Below are positions 48,813 to 58,125 of a stretch of 64,000 nucleotides of DNA, piece after piece. The position numbers were made by a program, and so were the translations under genes. The notes under the pieces are model-generated. The model saw only the letters and a list, made by a program, of their open reading frames with translations. It did not search any database and was not told the origin of the DNA. Source of the DNA: CAIWHR01 sp963717695 (lineage in GTDB: Bacteria > Pseudomonadota > Gammaproteobacteria > Burkholderiales > Casimicrobiaceae); the NCBI GenBank assembly GCA_963717695.1, contig CAVQWR010000003.1:434001-498000 (forward strand). The letters run 5' to 3'. Numbering within the stretch: the first letter of the stretch is position 1; each line of letters opens with the position of its first letter.

Positions 48813-49517
48813 CTACGCAGGGCGTTTTGGGCCCCGCGGCACTCCCCTTGATCGCGGGGCCTTTTCTTTGGCGACGCGCTCCGTGCGTTCACGAGCCTCC
48901 GGTGTCGGAGGCTCGAGTTCGAGCCAGGCGCAGATCGCCGTCTCCGCCGCCTCGATGCCGATGCGGCGCGTGCTCGAAAACGGCACGATTCTGAACTGCG
49001 TCGTGTGCAGCGGAAAGACCTCGTCGAGGCCGGCGGCAATTGCGTTCGCGGCCGCGCGCTGTTCCGACGTGGTCAGCTTGTCCATCTTGGTCGCGAGGAC
49101 CAGCACCGGACGTGCCGACGGCAGGTACGACGCAAGCAGGTTGACGTCGAGCTGCGACACGCCGTGCCGCGCATCGACGATCAATACGAGCCCGACCAGC
49201 GGCTGCCGCGTCGCGACGTAGCGTCCGAGGAAGTCTTGCCAGTGCCGCTTGAGATCCTGCGGCACCGCCGCGTAGCCGTAACCCGGAAGGTCCGCGACGA
49301 GGGCCCCCGAAATCAGCCGGAAGAAGTTGATCTGCTGCGTGCGTCCCGGCATCTTGCTGGTGAACGCGAGACGGGTGCGATTGGCGAGCGCGTTGATCGC
49401 GCTGGATTTTCCGGCGTTCGATCGCCCCGCGAACGCGATCTCCGGCGCGCCCGGCGCAGGCAGCTGGTCGTCGTTCGCGACCGACAGGACGAACTCGGCG
49501 TTCTGCAGCGGATGCAT
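48813..49517 (-). CDS. engB: ribosome-biogenesis GTPase YsxC/EngB
   Basis: An essential small GTPase for 50S assembly and cell division. 234 residues from MHPLQNAEFVLSVANDDQLP. G-motifs: EIAFAGRSNAGKSSAINALA (P-loop), GRTQQINFFRL (switch I), ALVADLPGYGYAAVPQDLKR (DxPG) and VLVLATKMDKLTTSEQ (TKxDK). The frame remains open upstream of this Met but without conserved sequence. The basic tail KEKAPRSRGVPRGPKRPA overlaps a GC-rich hairpin. Divergent from cytochrome c4, the common engB-cycA arrangement. Confidence 0.95.
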   Translation of the reverse strand: MHPLQNAEFVLSVANDDQLPAPGAPEIAFAGRSNAGKSSAINALANRTRLAFTSKMPGRTQQINFFRLISGALVADLPGYGYAAVPQDLKRHWQDFLGRYVATRQPLVGLVLIVDARHGVSQLDVNLLASYLPSARPVLVLATKMDKLTTSEQRAAANAIAAGLDEVFPLHTTQFRIVPFSSTRRIGIEAAETAICAWLELEPPTPEARERTERVAKEKAPRSRGVPRGPKRPA

Positions 49518-49559
49518 CAGGCGTTGCGGCGCCGGAAAACGTGCGAGCGCGACCGGGTT

Positions 49560-49588
49560 TTGGCCGGGCCGGATGAATCCGCTACAAT
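49560..49588 (+). promoter_or_regulatory. sigma-70 promoter of the cytochrome c4 gene
   Basis: TTGGCC at 49560-49565 and TACAAT at 49583-49588 with a 17-base spacer, about 92 bases upstream of the cytochrome ATG and just outside the engB start. Spacing and sequence are near consensus. Confidence 0.65.
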
Positions 49589-49680
49589 GCGTGGGTTTTG
49601 CACCATTGAATCGGCCGTTGGCAGGACACCGGATCTCAATTCCCGGGGAGCCGTCGGCCGCACGTCCAGGAGTCACCCGT

Positions 49681-50325
49681 ATGAAACGCTTGATGCTGCT
49701 GGCCGCGGTCGTCGGCACGTGGTCCGCTGCGATCGCGTACGCCGCCGAGGGCGCGCCCGCGAAACCCGATCTTGCCAAGGCGCAGACGATCGTGACGCAG
49801 GTGTGCTCGGCGTGTCACGGCACCGACGGCAACAGCGCGACGCCCGTGAATCCGTCGCTCGCTGGACAGCCGGCCCAGTATATCACCCTGCAATTGAGCC
49901 ATTTCAAGGCGGGAATCCGCGCCAATCCGGTGATGCAGGGCATGGCCGCGGGACTCTCACCCGACGACATGGTCGCGCTGGGCGTGTACTTTTCGCAGCA
50001 GAAGCCGAAGCTCCGGTCGGCCAAGGATGTCGCGCTCGCTCGCATCGGCGAAAGAATCTATCGCGGCGGCGACTCCGCGACCGGCCTGCCCGCGTGCGCG
50101 GCGTGTCACGGGCCGGCCGGCGCCGGCGTGCCGAGGAATTATCCACGCCTCGCCGGACAATATTCCGACTACGCCTATGCGCAGCTCAAGGCGTTCAAGG
50201 CGCGCGAGCGCGGCGCCGACAAGGAAGGCAAGGATGTCAACGGCGCCATCATGACGACGATCGCGGCGCGGATGTCGGACGCGCAGATGAAGGCCGTCAC
50301 CGAGTACACCGCCGGATTGCGCTGA
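49681..50325 (+). CDS. diheme cytochrome c4
   Basis: A periplasmic electron carrier of 214 residues. Signal peptide MKRLMLLAAVVGTWSAAIAY is cleaved near AYA-AEG. Two class I haem c sites are seen: VCSACHGTDGNSATPVNPSL and ACAACHGPAGAGVPRNYPRL, each with a later methionine ligand (NPVMQGMAAGL; TTIAARMSDAQM). The two similar halves are the c4 hallmark. It donates electrons to terminal oxidases. Own promoter at 49560; followed by 61 bases before the convergent rfbD. Confidence 0.95.
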   Translation: MKRLMLLAAVVGTWSAAIAYAAEGAPAKPDLAKAQTIVTQVCSACHGTDGNSATPVNPSLAGQPAQYITLQLSHFKAGIRANPVMQGMAAGLSPDDMVALGVYFSQQKPKLRSAKDVALARIGERIYRGGDSATGLPACAACHGPAGAGVPRNYPRLAGQYSDYAYAQLKAFKARERGADKEGKDVNGAIMTTIAARMSDAQMKAVTEYTAGLR

Positions 50326-50386
50326 GCTTCCGGCGAACCCGCGGGCGCGCAGCGCCTGCGGCCGCTGCGGCGCGGCGGACTCGCCG

Positions 50387-51251
50387 CTACGCCTCCGCCT
50401 CGCGACACCGAGCGAGCGCATCGCGCCAGTCGGGCAGCGCGAAGCCGAACGCCGACTCGAACTTCGCCGTCGCCAGCACCCCGTAGGCGGGCCGGCGCGC
50501 CGGCAGCGGATATTCGGCGGTCGTGATCGGCACGACGCTCGGCTTCGTGGCGTCCCCGACGATCGCGCGCGCGAACTCGTGCCAGCTCGCGTCCCCGGTC
50601 GAGCTCATGTGATAGAGGCCGGCGCGTTCCGCCATTGCCGCCGTGCCTCCGGCAGCGATGCGGGCCGTCGCCTCGGCGAGCGCCACGCACCAGTTCGGCA
50701 CGCCGCGCTGGTCGGCGACGATGCGGATCTCGTCGCGCTCGCCGGCAAGCCGGCGGATCGTCGTGAGAAAATTCTTCCCGCGCGTGCCATAGACCCAGCT
50801 CGTGCGGAAGACGAGCGCGTGCCCGCCGACCGCGGTGATCGCGCGCTCGCCTTCGAGCTTGGACATCCCGTAGACGTTGAGCGGCGCCACGGGCGCATCC
50901 TCCGGATACGGCGACCTGCGCGTGCCGTCGAAGACGTAATCCGTCGAATAGTGGACGAGGACGGCCCCCAGGCGTTGCGCCTCTTCCGCGAGCACGCCCG
51001 GCGCCTTTGCATTCACCGCGTGGGCAAGCGCGCGCTCGTCCTCCGCGCGATCGACCGCCGTGTAGGCGCCGGCATTGAGGATGAGCTTCGGTCTCGCGCC
51101 ACGCACGGCGGCGACGATGGCGTCCGGATTCGCGAGATCGAGCGTGGCCCGCTCGGTCGCCACGACGTCGCCGTAGCGGCAGCATGAGGCGCGCGAGCTC
51201 GAAGCCGACCTGGCCGCCGGCGCCGGTCACGAGAATCGTCGGACGTTGCAT
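50387..51251 (-). CDS. rfbD: dTDP-4-dehydrorhamnose reductase, one frameshift
   Basis: Last step of dTDP-L-rhamnose synthesis. The N-terminal Rossmann motif MQRPTILVTGAGGQVGFELA is separated by one extra base near 51176 from YGDVVATERATLDLANPDAI. Further motifs: KLILNAGAYTAVDRAEDERA, LVHYSTDYVFDGTRRSPYPE and the SDR-type YGMSKLEGERAI with Tyr and Lys. Repaired length about 287 residues (865 bases = 288 codons plus one). Part of rfbB-A-C-D, transcribed leftward; 19 bases after rfbC. Confidence 0.95.
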
Positions 51252-51270
51252 GGATCGCTAGTACGCGCGC

Positions 51271-51813
51271 CTAAGGGTAGGCTTCCGCCGCGGCGAACGG
51301 GACGCCTGCGGCGTCCTTGGCGTTGACGATCGGCGCGCCGGGGAACGGCCACCCGATGCCAAGCGCCGGATCGTTCCACAGCAGCGTGCGCTCGTGCTCG
51401 GGATACCAGTAGTCGGTCGTCTTGTAGAGGAAGTCGGCCGAGTCCGAGACCACGAAAAAGCCGTGGGCGAATCCGGGCGGCACCCAGAGGATGCGCCGGT
51501 TGTCCTCCGAAAGCGTGACGCCGACCGACCGGCCGAAAGTCGGAGAGCCGCGTCGCATGTCCACGGCGACGTCGAATACCTCGCCCTTCACGCAGCGCAC
51601 GAGCTTGCCCTGCGGGTGCCGGATCTGATAGTGGAGGCCGCGCAGCACCCCGCGATTCGAGCGCGAGTGGTTGTCCTGCACGAACGTCGCGTCGATTCCG
51701 GCCGCCGCGAGCGCACGCGCATTCCAGCTCTCGAAAAAATGACCGCGCGCGTCCTCGAACACCCGCGGCTCGATCAGCAGCACGTCCGGCAGGCTGGTTG
51801 GCGCGACCTTCAC
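51271..51813 (-). CDS. rfbC: dTDP-4-dehydrorhamnose 3,5-epimerase
   Basis: Epimerises dTDP-4-keto-6-deoxyglucose at C3 and C5. 180 residues, cupin fold, with EPRVFEDARGHFFESWNARA, DNHSRSNRGVLRGLHYQIRH (catalytic His and surrounding motif), QGKLVRCVKGEVFDVAVDMR, and WVPPGFAHGFFVVSDSADFL. Start is GTG at 51813, overlapping the rfbA stop by four bases (GTGA). Ends FAAAEAYP. Intact. Confidence 0.96.
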   Translation of the reverse strand: MKVAPTSLPDVLLIEPRVFEDARGHFFESWNARALAAAGIDATFVQDNHSRSNRGVLRGLHYQIRHPQGKLVRCVKGEVFDVAVDMRRGSPTFGRSVGVTLSEDNRRILWVPPGFAHGFFVVSDSADFLYKTTDYWYPEHERTLLWNDPALGIGWPFPGAPIVNAKDAAGVPFAAAEAYP

Positions 51814-52700
51814 TGGAAGCCGACGCTCGGCTCGCGCAGCATGGCAAGCAAATACTGGCCGTAGCCGTTCTTCGCCATCGCCGCGGCCAGCTTCTCGACC
51901 GCCGCCGCATCGATGTAGCCCAGACGGAACGCGATTTCCTCGGGACACGCGATCTTCAGTCCCTGCCGCCGCTCGATCGTCTCGATGTACTGGGCGGCCT
52001 CGAGCAGCGACTCGTGCGTGCCCGTGTCGAGCCACGCCATGCCGCGCCCCATCACCTCGCAGTGCAGTGTTCCGGCGTCGAGAAATGCGCGGTTGACGTC
52101 GGTGATCTCGAGCTCGCCCCGAGGCGACGGCTTCAGCGCGGCGGCAACGTCCAGCACCGAGTTGTCGTAGAAATAGAGCCCGGTGACCGCATAGCGCGAT
52201 TTCGGGCGCGCCGGCTTTTCCTCGAGCGAGATGACGCGGCCGGAGGCATCGATCTCGGCGACGCCGTAGCGCTGCGGATCGGCCACGCGGTAGGCGAAGA
52301 CCGTTGCGCCCGCGGCACGGGCGCTGGCGCGCCGCAGCTGCTGCGAAAGATCGTGCCCGTAGAAGATATTGTCGCCGAGCACGAGCACCGACGGATCCTG
52401 GCCGACGAACGAACGGCCGATGACGAACGCCTGCGCAAGGCCTTCCGGCGCCGGCTGCACCGCATACGACAGCGAGAGGCCCCAGCGGCGGCCGTCTCCG
52501 AGAAGCTGCGCGAAACGGGGCGTGTCCTCCGGCGTGGAGATGAGCAGGATGTCGCGCACCCCGGCCAGCATCAGCGTCGACAGCGGATAGTAGATCATCG
52601 GCTTGTCGTACACCGGCAGGAGCTGCTTCGAGACGACCTGCGTCACCGGATAGAGCCGCGTGCCGGACCCGCCCGCGAGGATGATGCCCTTCCTCGTCAT
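51810..52700 (-). CDS. rfbA: glucose-1-phosphate thymidylyltransferase
   Basis: Makes dTDP-glucose from dTTP and glucose 1-phosphate. 296 residues, intact, with GIILAGGSGTRLYPVTQVVS, KQLLPVYDKPMIYYPLSTLM, VLVLGDNIFYGHDLSQQLRR and GLYFYDNSVLDVAAALKPSP. The end GQYLLAMLREPSVGFQ overlaps rfbC. First nucleotide-sugar step for rhamnose in O-antigen or other surface glycans. Confidence 0.97.
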   Translation of the reverse strand: MTRKGIILAGGSGTRLYPVTQVVSKQLLPVYDKPMIYYPLSTLMLAGVRDILLISTPEDTPRFAQLLGDGRRWGLSLSYAVQPAPEGLAQAFVIGRSFVGQDPSVLVLGDNIFYGHDLSQQLRRASARAAGATVFAYRVADPQRYGVAEIDASGRVISLEEKPARPKSRYAVTGLYFYDNSVLDVAAALKPSPRGELEITDVNRAFLDAGTLHCEVMGRGMAWLDTGTHESLLEAAQYIETIERRQGLKIACPEEIAFRLGYIDAAAVEKLAAAMAKNGYGQYLLAMLREPSVGFQ

Positions 52701-52722
52701 CGCTACTCCGCGCCGCTGTGCG

Positions 52723-53781
52723 TCATGCCGCGCTCGCCGCGTAGTTGAGCGAGATCCACTTCTGGTAGGCGCCGCTCGTCACGCCGGCGAGCCAGCGCGG
52801 ATTGTCGAGATACCACTGCACCGTCCGGCGCATGCCGGTGGCAAACGATTCCGCCGGGGCCCAGCCGAGCTCGGCGCGAATTTTCTCCGCGTTGACCGCA
52901 TAGCGGCGATCGTGGCCGGGACGGTCCTGCACGAAGGTGATCTGGGCCGCGTAATCGCGGCCCGGCCGCGCGTCGCCCAGAATGCGGCAGACGGTGCGCA
53001 CCACCTCGATGTTGGGGATCTCGGCATTGCCGCCGACGTTGTACGTCTCGCCGACCCTCCCGCGCGCGAGCGCCACGCGCAATGCCGCGCAATGATCGCC
53101 CACGTAGAGCCAGTCGCGCACGTTGGCGCCGTCGCCGTACACGGGAAGCGGCTTGCCCGCGAGCGCATTGACGATCATCAGCGGAATGAGCTTCTCGGGG
53201 AACTGCCGCGGCCCGTAGTTGTTCGAGCAGTTCGTCGTCACCACCGGCAGCCCGTAGGTGTGGCCATACGCCCGCACGAGATGGTCGGAGGCGGCCTTCG
53301 ACGCCGCGTACGGACTGTTGGGGGCGTAGGGCGTCGTCTCGGCGAACGCCGGATCGGCGGCGCCGAGCGAGCCGTAGACCTCGTCGGTCGAGACGTGAAG
53401 GAAGCGGAACCCCGACTTCTCCGTCGCGGGTAGCGTCGACCACCATTCGCGAACCGAATCGAGCAGGTTGAACGTGCCGACGACATTGGTCTCGATGAAC
53501 GCCGCGGGTCCGTGAATCGAGCGGTCGACGTGCGTCTCGGCGGCAAAATTGAGCACGGCCCGGGGGCGGTGCTGCGCGAGCAGCGCAAGGACGAGCGCGC
53601 GCTCTCCCATGTCGCCGTGCACGAACCTGTGGCGCGCATCGCCTTCGAGCGCCGCCAGATTGCCGAGGTTGCCGGCGTAGGTCAGCTTGTCGAGGTTCAC
53701 CACGGGCTCGCCGTCTGCCGCGAGCCAGTCGAGGACAAAGTTTGCGCCGATGAATCCGGCGCCGCCGGTGACGAGAATCAT
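52723..53781 (-). CDS. rfbB: dTDP-glucose 4,6-dehydratase
   Basis: Second step of dTDP-rhamnose synthesis. 352 residues of extended SDR type with MILVTGGAGFIGANFVLDWL, LNFAAETHVDRSIHGPAAFI, FLHVSTDEVYGSLG (Thr-Asp-Glu catalytic triad region), YAASKAASDHLVRAYGHTYG and NCSNNYGPRQFPEKLIPLMI. Intact. Heads the rfbBACD unit; 76 bases separate it from the upstream epimerase gene, so one transcript is plausible. Confidence 0.97.
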   Translation of the reverse strand: MILVTGGAGFIGANFVLDWLAADGEPVVNLDKLTYAGNLGNLAALEGDARHRFVHGDMGERALVLALLAQHRPRAVLNFAAETHVDRSIHGPAAFIETNVVGTFNLLDSVREWWSTLPATEKSGFRFLHVSTDEVYGSLGAADPAFAETTPYAPNSPYAASKAASDHLVRAYGHTYGLPVVTTNCSNNYGPRQFPEKLIPLMIVNALAGKPLPVYGDGANVRDWLYVGDHCAALRVALARGRVGETYNVGGNAEIPNIEVVRTVCRILGDARPGRDYAAQITFVQDRPGHDRRYAVNAEKIRAELGWAPAESFATGMRRTVQWYLDNPRWLAGVTSGAYQKWISLNYAASAA

Positions 53782-53857
53782 GAGAATCTGGGGTGAGCCG
53801 GCGCGATGCCGCAGGAGCTGCCGATTTTACCATCCGCGAGGCGGAGGGCCGCGCAGG

Positions 53858-54862
53858 TCAGGCGGGAGCGCCGTAATACTCGCGATACCACGCAACGAAT
53901 TGCCGCAGCCCTTCAACAAGCGGCGTGCGCGGCACGAATCCCGTCAGCGCACCGAGCCGATCGATCGACGCGTAGGTCGCCTCGACTTCGCCCGCCTGCA
54001 TCGCGACGTATTCCTTGAGCGCAGTGCGGCCGAGCGTGCGCTCGAGGGTTTCGATGAACGTCGTGAGCGGCACCGCCTCGTGGTTGCCGATGTTGTAGAT
54101 CGCATAGGGCGCACCGTCCGCATCCCCCGCGGACGGATGGTCGAGCACGCGCAGCACGCCTTCGGCGATGTCGTCGATGTAGGTGAAGTCGCGCCGCATC
54201 CGGCCTTCATTGAAAACGCGGATCGACTGCCCTGCGAGAATCGCGCGCGTGAACAGCGTCGGCGCCATGTCGGGCCGTCCCCACGGACCATAAACCGTGA
54301 AGAAGCGCAGTCCGGTCATCGGAACGCGAAAGAGGTGCGCGTAGCTGTGCGCGATAAGCTCGTTCGCCTTCTTGGTCGCTGCGTACAGGCTGACCGGATG
54401 GTCCACCTGCTGGTCTTCGGAATACGGCAGCGTGTGGCTCGCCCCGTAGACGCTCGAACTCGACGCGAAAACGAGGTGGCCGACGCGCGCGTGCCGGCAG
54501 CCTTCGACAACGTGGCCGAACGCCGTGAGGTTGTTCGCGAAATACGCTTCCGGGTTGACGAGCGAATGGCGCACCCCCGGCTGCGCGGCGAGGTGGACAA
54601 CTTCGGTGAATCTACCCTCGCGGAAAAGCTCGGCGCACGCGGCGGCATCGACAAGATCGAGCCTCAGGAATCTGAATCGTTCGTGCCGCACGAGCCGCGC
54701 GAGCCGCGCCTCCTTCAGCGCGACGTCGTAATACGGGTCGAGGTTGTCGACGCCGGTCACCATGCAACCCGCCGCGAGCAGCCGCTCGCCAACGTGCATG
54801 CCGATGAACCCCGCGGCGCCGGTCAGGAGGATGTGGCGCGCAGGGCCGGCGGCCGCGCTCAT
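53858..54862 (-). CDS. NAD-dependent epimerase, UDP-glucuronate 4-epimerase-like
   Basis: A 334-residue extended SDR. Signatures: ILLTGAAGFIGMHVGERLLA, VDNLDPYYDVALKEARLARL, VVHLAAQPGVRHSLVNPEAY, FASSSSVYGASHTLPYSEDQ, YAATKKANELIAHSYAHLF and TGLRFFTVYGPWGRPDMAPT. The DNLDPYYDVxLK and RFFTVYGPWGRPDMA motifs are typical of UDP-glucuronate 4-epimerases, giving UDP-galacturonate for LPS or capsule. Related sugar epimerases cannot be excluded. Start overlaps the glycosyltransferase stop (ATGA). Confidence 0.88.
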   Translation of the reverse strand: MSAAAGPARHILLTGAAGFIGMHVGERLLAAGCMVTGVDNLDPYYDVALKEARLARLVRHERFRFLRLDLVDAAACAELFREGRFTEVVHLAAQPGVRHSLVNPEAYFANNLTAFGHVVEGCRHARVGHLVFASSSSVYGASHTLPYSEDQQVDHPVSLYAATKKANELIAHSYAHLFRVPMTGLRFFTVYGPWGRPDMAPTLFTRAILAGQSIRVFNEGRMRRDFTYIDDIAEGVLRVLDHPSAGDADGAPYAIYNIGNHEAVPLTTFIETLERTLGRTALKEYVAMQAGEVEATYASIDRLGALTGFVPRTPLVEGLRQFVAWYREYYGAPA

Positions 54863-55623
54863 CGCCGCGGCTCCGCAACGGCAAGCGCGCGCAGCTTTGC
54901 ATACTTCATGAAGCTTGCGAACGCACCGATCGCGATGTGCAGGAATCCGGGCACGCCATCGAGAAAGCCCAGCCGCACCACGTAAAAGCGGAAGAAGCGC
55001 GCGAACGGCGAGACGACGAGACGAACCGCACTCGCGCGCTCGCCGCGTGCGTGCATCGCCTCGGCCTGCAGCGTCGTGTAGCGGTTCTGCTTCGCGAAGT
55101 AGGCGTCGAGCGACTCGGCCGACGCGTGCAGCAGGTCGCCGGACAGTCGCGCGACGGGACCGTCGGCTACGACGTGCTCGTGCACGGGATCGTCGCTCCA
55201 GCGCGCGCGCCTGCGGTCGAAGAGCCGCACGTTCCAGTCGGGATAGCCTTCGCCGTGCGCGAGCCAGCGGCCGAGAAAGCGGTTGCGGCGGGCCATGGCG
55301 TACGCGCCGGCACGTGGCGCGGCCAACGCCGCCGCGATGGCGCTCGCGAGCTCCGGCGTCACGCGCTCGTCGGCGTCGAGGCAGAGCACCCAGTCGTTTC
55401 TGGCGGCCGCCACGGCGAAGGTCTTCTGCGCGCCGAATCCGGGCCAGTCGCGCTCGATCACGCGCGCGCCGCAGCGACGGGCGATTTCCACGGTATCATC
55501 GCGGCTGCCGGAATCGACGACGATGACCTCGCCCGCGAACGCGGCCGACGCGAGGCAATCCGCGAGCATGGCGGCGGCATCACGCGTGATCACACAAAGG
55601 CTCAAGGGGAGCGTCCCGGACAT
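54859..55623 (-). CDS. family 2 glycosyltransferase, LPS core type
   Basis: A 254-residue GT-A glycosyltransferase. The N-terminal nucleotide-sugar fold has LSLCVITRDAAAMLADCLAS, VIVVDSGSRDDTVEIARRCG and the metal motif VLCLDADERVTPELASAIAA. The second half, LGRWLAHGEGYPDWNVRLFD and DDPVHEHVVADGPVARLSGD, resembles WaaE/KdtX core glucosyltransferases. Met 55623 gives the normal start; an upstream Met adds unconserved residues. Divergent from waaC, head of an epimerase/rhamnose transcription unit. Confidence 0.88.
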   Translation of the reverse strand: MSGTLPLSLCVITRDAAAMLADCLASAAFAGEVIVVDSGSRDDTVEIARRCGARVIERDWPGFGAQKTFAVAAARNDWVLCLDADERVTPELASAIAAALAAPRAGAYAMARRNRFLGRWLAHGEGYPDWNVRLFDRRRARWSDDPVHEHVVADGPVARLSGDLLHASAESLDAYFAKQNRYTTLQAEAMHARGERASAVRLVVSPFARFFRFYVVRLGFLDGVPGFLHIAIGAFASFMKYAKLRALAVAEPRR

Positions 55624-55841
55624 GCGCCTGACGATCGCGGAGCGCAACGCTCCGCGCACAATGGGATGGCGCGCATTCTACGGGGTTTCGACGCGCGCGG
55701 GGTCGCCCGCTGCGCTTCCGGCAGCGACATGCTCCCGATGAGCACTGCGAATTCATGCCGGCACCGCCGCACTCCGGCATTCCCCCCGCGGCGCTCGACG
55801 CGCGGCACCGCACCGCGGTCGGACGTCACGGCGGTGGCGTC

Positions 55842-56819
55842 GTGAGCGCGATTCTGGTCGTGCGGCCGTCATCGCTGGGTGACGTCGTCCACGCGCTCGC
55901 GCTGGTCGCCGACGTGCGCCGGCACCGGCCCGAGATCGCGATCGACTGGGTCGCCGAGGAGGCTTTCGCCGGCATCGTCGCGCTCGACCCCGACGTCCGC
56001 CGCGTCATTCCGGTCGCGCTGCGCCGCTGGCGCCGTTCGCCGATGGCGCCGGCGACGTGGCGCGAGATGGCGGATTTCCGCCGCGCGCTGCGACGCGACG
56101 ACTATGCGGCGGTGCTCGACCTGCAGGAGCAGGTGAAGGGCGCGCTGATCGCACGCGCCGCGCGCGGGCTTCGCCACGGGCCCGACAGGAAAAGCATCCG
56201 CGAGCCGGTGGCCACACTCGCGCACGACATGCATCACCGCATCGATCCCGCACAGCACCTCATCGACCGTTGCCGCCAGCTCGCCGGCGCCGCGCTCGGA
56301 TATCACCCGGAAGGCCCGCCGCGATTCCGCTTCGCCGTGCCGCCGCCCGGCGCCCCGCTTGCGCCGCCGGATCGCCCGTACGTGGTCGCGTTGCATGCAA
56401 CGAGCCGTGCGAGCAAGCTGTGGCCCGAAGACCACTGGACGGAACTGCTGACGGGCTTCGCGCACGCGGGTTTCGCGACGGTGCTTCCCTGGGGCGATGC
56501 CGCCGAGCACGCGCGCAGCGATCGGCTTGCCGCGGGAGCGCCTGCCACAATCGTTCCACCTCGGGTTCCGCTCGAGCAGCAGGCCGCGCTCCTCGCCCGC
56601 GCCGAGCTCGTGGTCGGCGTCGACACCGGACTCGTCCACCTCGCCGCCGCGCTCGGCACGCCGACGGTGGCGCTGTTCGTCGCGACCGATCCCGCGCTCG
56701 CAGGCGTGGCGCGCACCGGCGCGCATGCCCGCGACCTGGGCGGCGTCGCGCAACTGCCGACCGTCGCCGCCGTGCGGGAGGCCGCGAGCGCACTGCTGCG
56801 CGGCGCACCGCGCTGCTGA
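55842..56819 (+). CDS. waaC: lipopolysaccharide heptosyltransferase I
   Basis: Adds the first heptose to Kdo2-lipid A. 325 residues of GT9 type starting at GTG 55842 (VSAILVVRPSSLGDVVHALA), with DWVAEEAFAGIVALDPDVRR, YAAVLDLQEQVKGALIARAA, VVALHATSRASKLWPEDHWT and VVGVDTGLVHLAAALGTPTV. A longer frame starting at 55755 adds an unlikely 29-residue N-terminus. The stop is followed 18 bases later by waaA, so they form one unit. Confidence 0.93.
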   Translation: MSAILVVRPSSLGDVVHALALVADVRRHRPEIAIDWVAEEAFAGIVALDPDVRRVIPVALRRWRRSPMAPATWREMADFRRALRRDDYAAVLDLQEQVKGALIARAARGLRHGPDRKSIREPVATLAHDMHHRIDPAQHLIDRCRQLAGAALGYHPEGPPRFRFAVPPPGAPLAPPDRPYVVALHATSRASKLWPEDHWTELLTGFAHAGFATVLPWGDAAEHARSDRLAAGAPATIVPPRVPLEQQAALLARAELVVGVDTGLVHLAAALGTPTVALFVATDPALAGVARTGAHARDLGGVAQLPTVAAVREAASALLRGAPRC

Positions 56820-56837
56820 AATCCAACGGAGTCGCGC

Positions 56838-58118
56838 ATTCGCTTCGTCTACACACTGCTTTGGTACCTCGCGCTGCCGCTGCTGCCGCTGCGGCTCGCC
56901 TGGCGTGCCCGCAAAGAGCCGGCGTACGCAACGCATGTCGCCGAGCGCTTCGGCCGCTATTCCGGCTCGTTCGCCAAGGGGCCGCTGCTGTGGCTGCATG
57001 CGGTGTCGCTTGGCGAAACGCGGGCCGCCGTGCCGCTCGTCGAGCGGCTGCTGCGGGCTTATCCCGAGACGACGCTGCTGCTCACTCACATGACCGCGAC
57101 GGGACGCGAAGCGGGACGCACGCTGTTCGGCGATCGCATCGTGCAGGCGTGGCTCCCCTACGACCTGCCGTTTGCAGTACGCGGCTTCCTGAAGCACTAC
57201 CGACCGCGCGCCGGCATCGTCATGGAAACCGAGCTCTGGCCGAATCTCGTCGCGGCGATGGGCGACACCAGCAGCCCCATGTTCCTCGTCAACGCGCGAC
57301 TCTCGCAGCGGTCCGCCGACGGCTACGCGCGCGTGCCGGGGCTCGTGCGCCCCATGCTGGCAGCGTTGTCGGGCGTCGCCGCGCAGGCACGCGCCGATGC
57401 GGAACGCCTGGCGGCGCTCGGCGCACCGTCGCCGGTCGTGACCGGCAACCTGAAGTTCGACGTGGCGATTCCGGACGCCGCAATGGCGCTCGGCCGCGAG
57501 CTTCGCGTACGTTTCGGCGACTCGCGCCCGGTGTTCGTCGCGGGGTGCACGCGCGACGGCGAGGAGGCGATGCTGCTCGACGCGATCGCGCGCCAGCCGC
57601 TGCCGGACAACACGCTCCTTGTCATCGTGCCGCGCCACCCGCAGCGCTTCGCCGCGGTGGCGGACCTTTTCGGCAAGCGCGGCCTGCCGTTCGTCCGCCG
57701 CAGCGACAACGCTCCCGTTCCCGCGGACGTGCGCGTCGTGCTCGGCGACTCGATGGGGGAAATGGCGGCGTACTACGTCGCGGCCGACGTCGTGTTCGTC
57801 GGCGGCGGTCTCGCGCCCCTCGGCGGACACAACCTCATCGAGGCGATTGCCGCCGGCAAGCCGACGCTGATCGGCCCGCACATGTTCAATTTCGCGGAGG
57901 CCGCGGCGAACGCCGTCGCCGCGGGTGCGGCGGTCGAGGTATCGAATGCGGATGCACTGCTCGTGGCGGCGGTGGAACTGCTGCGCGACCCGGCACGGCG
58001 CGACGCGATGCAGGCAGCCGCGCTGGCCTTTCACGCCGCGCATGGCGGCGCCGCCGACCGGCTGTGGCGCTGGCTCGCGCCGCAGCTCGATGCGGCGCTA
58101 GGCCACAGGAACCTCTGA
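56838..58118 (+). CDS. waaA: 3-deoxy-D-manno-octulosonic-acid transferase, no canonical start codon
   Basis: Transfers Kdo to lipid IVA. The frame, about 426 residues, reads IRFVYTLLWYLALPLLPLRL at its start, then GPLLWLHAVSLGETRAAVPL, MTATGREAGRTLFGDRIVQA, METELWPNLVAAMGDTSSPM, NARLSQRSADGYARVPGLVR and VVFVGGGLAPLGGHNLIEAI, all WaaA features, with no shift. In-frame sequence between the waaC stop and this region contains no ATG, GTG or TTG. The only well-placed start is ATT at 56838, seven bases after GGAG. Either a rare AUU start or a base error in an ATG. Confidence 0.93.
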   Translation: MRFVYTLLWYLALPLLPLRLAWRARKEPAYATHVAERFGRYSGSFAKGPLLWLHAVSLGETRAAVPLVERLLRAYPETTLLLTHMTATGREAGRTLFGDRIVQAWLPYDLPFAVRGFLKHYRPRAGIVMETELWPNLVAAMGDTSSPMFLVNARLSQRSADGYARVPGLVRPMLAALSGVAAQARADAERLAALGAPSPVVTGNLKFDVAIPDAAMALGRELRVRFGDSRPVFVAGCTRDGEEAMLLDAIARQPLPDNTLLVIVPRHPQRFAAVADLFGKRGLPFVRRSDNAPVPADVRVVLGDSMGEMAAYYVAADVVFVGGGLAPLGGHNLIEAIAAGKPTLIGPHMFNFAEAAANAVAAGAAVEVSNADALLVAAVELLRDPARRDAMQAAALAFHAAHGGAADRLWRWLAPQLDAALGHRNL

Positions 58119-58125
58119 CGGTTCC

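Noticed and set aside
48829..48862. GC-rich hairpin followed by TTTTCTTT near the engB end as a terminator
   Set aside because: The T-run is on the plus strand, where no upstream plus-strand gene ends, and the hairpin lies within engB coding sequence.
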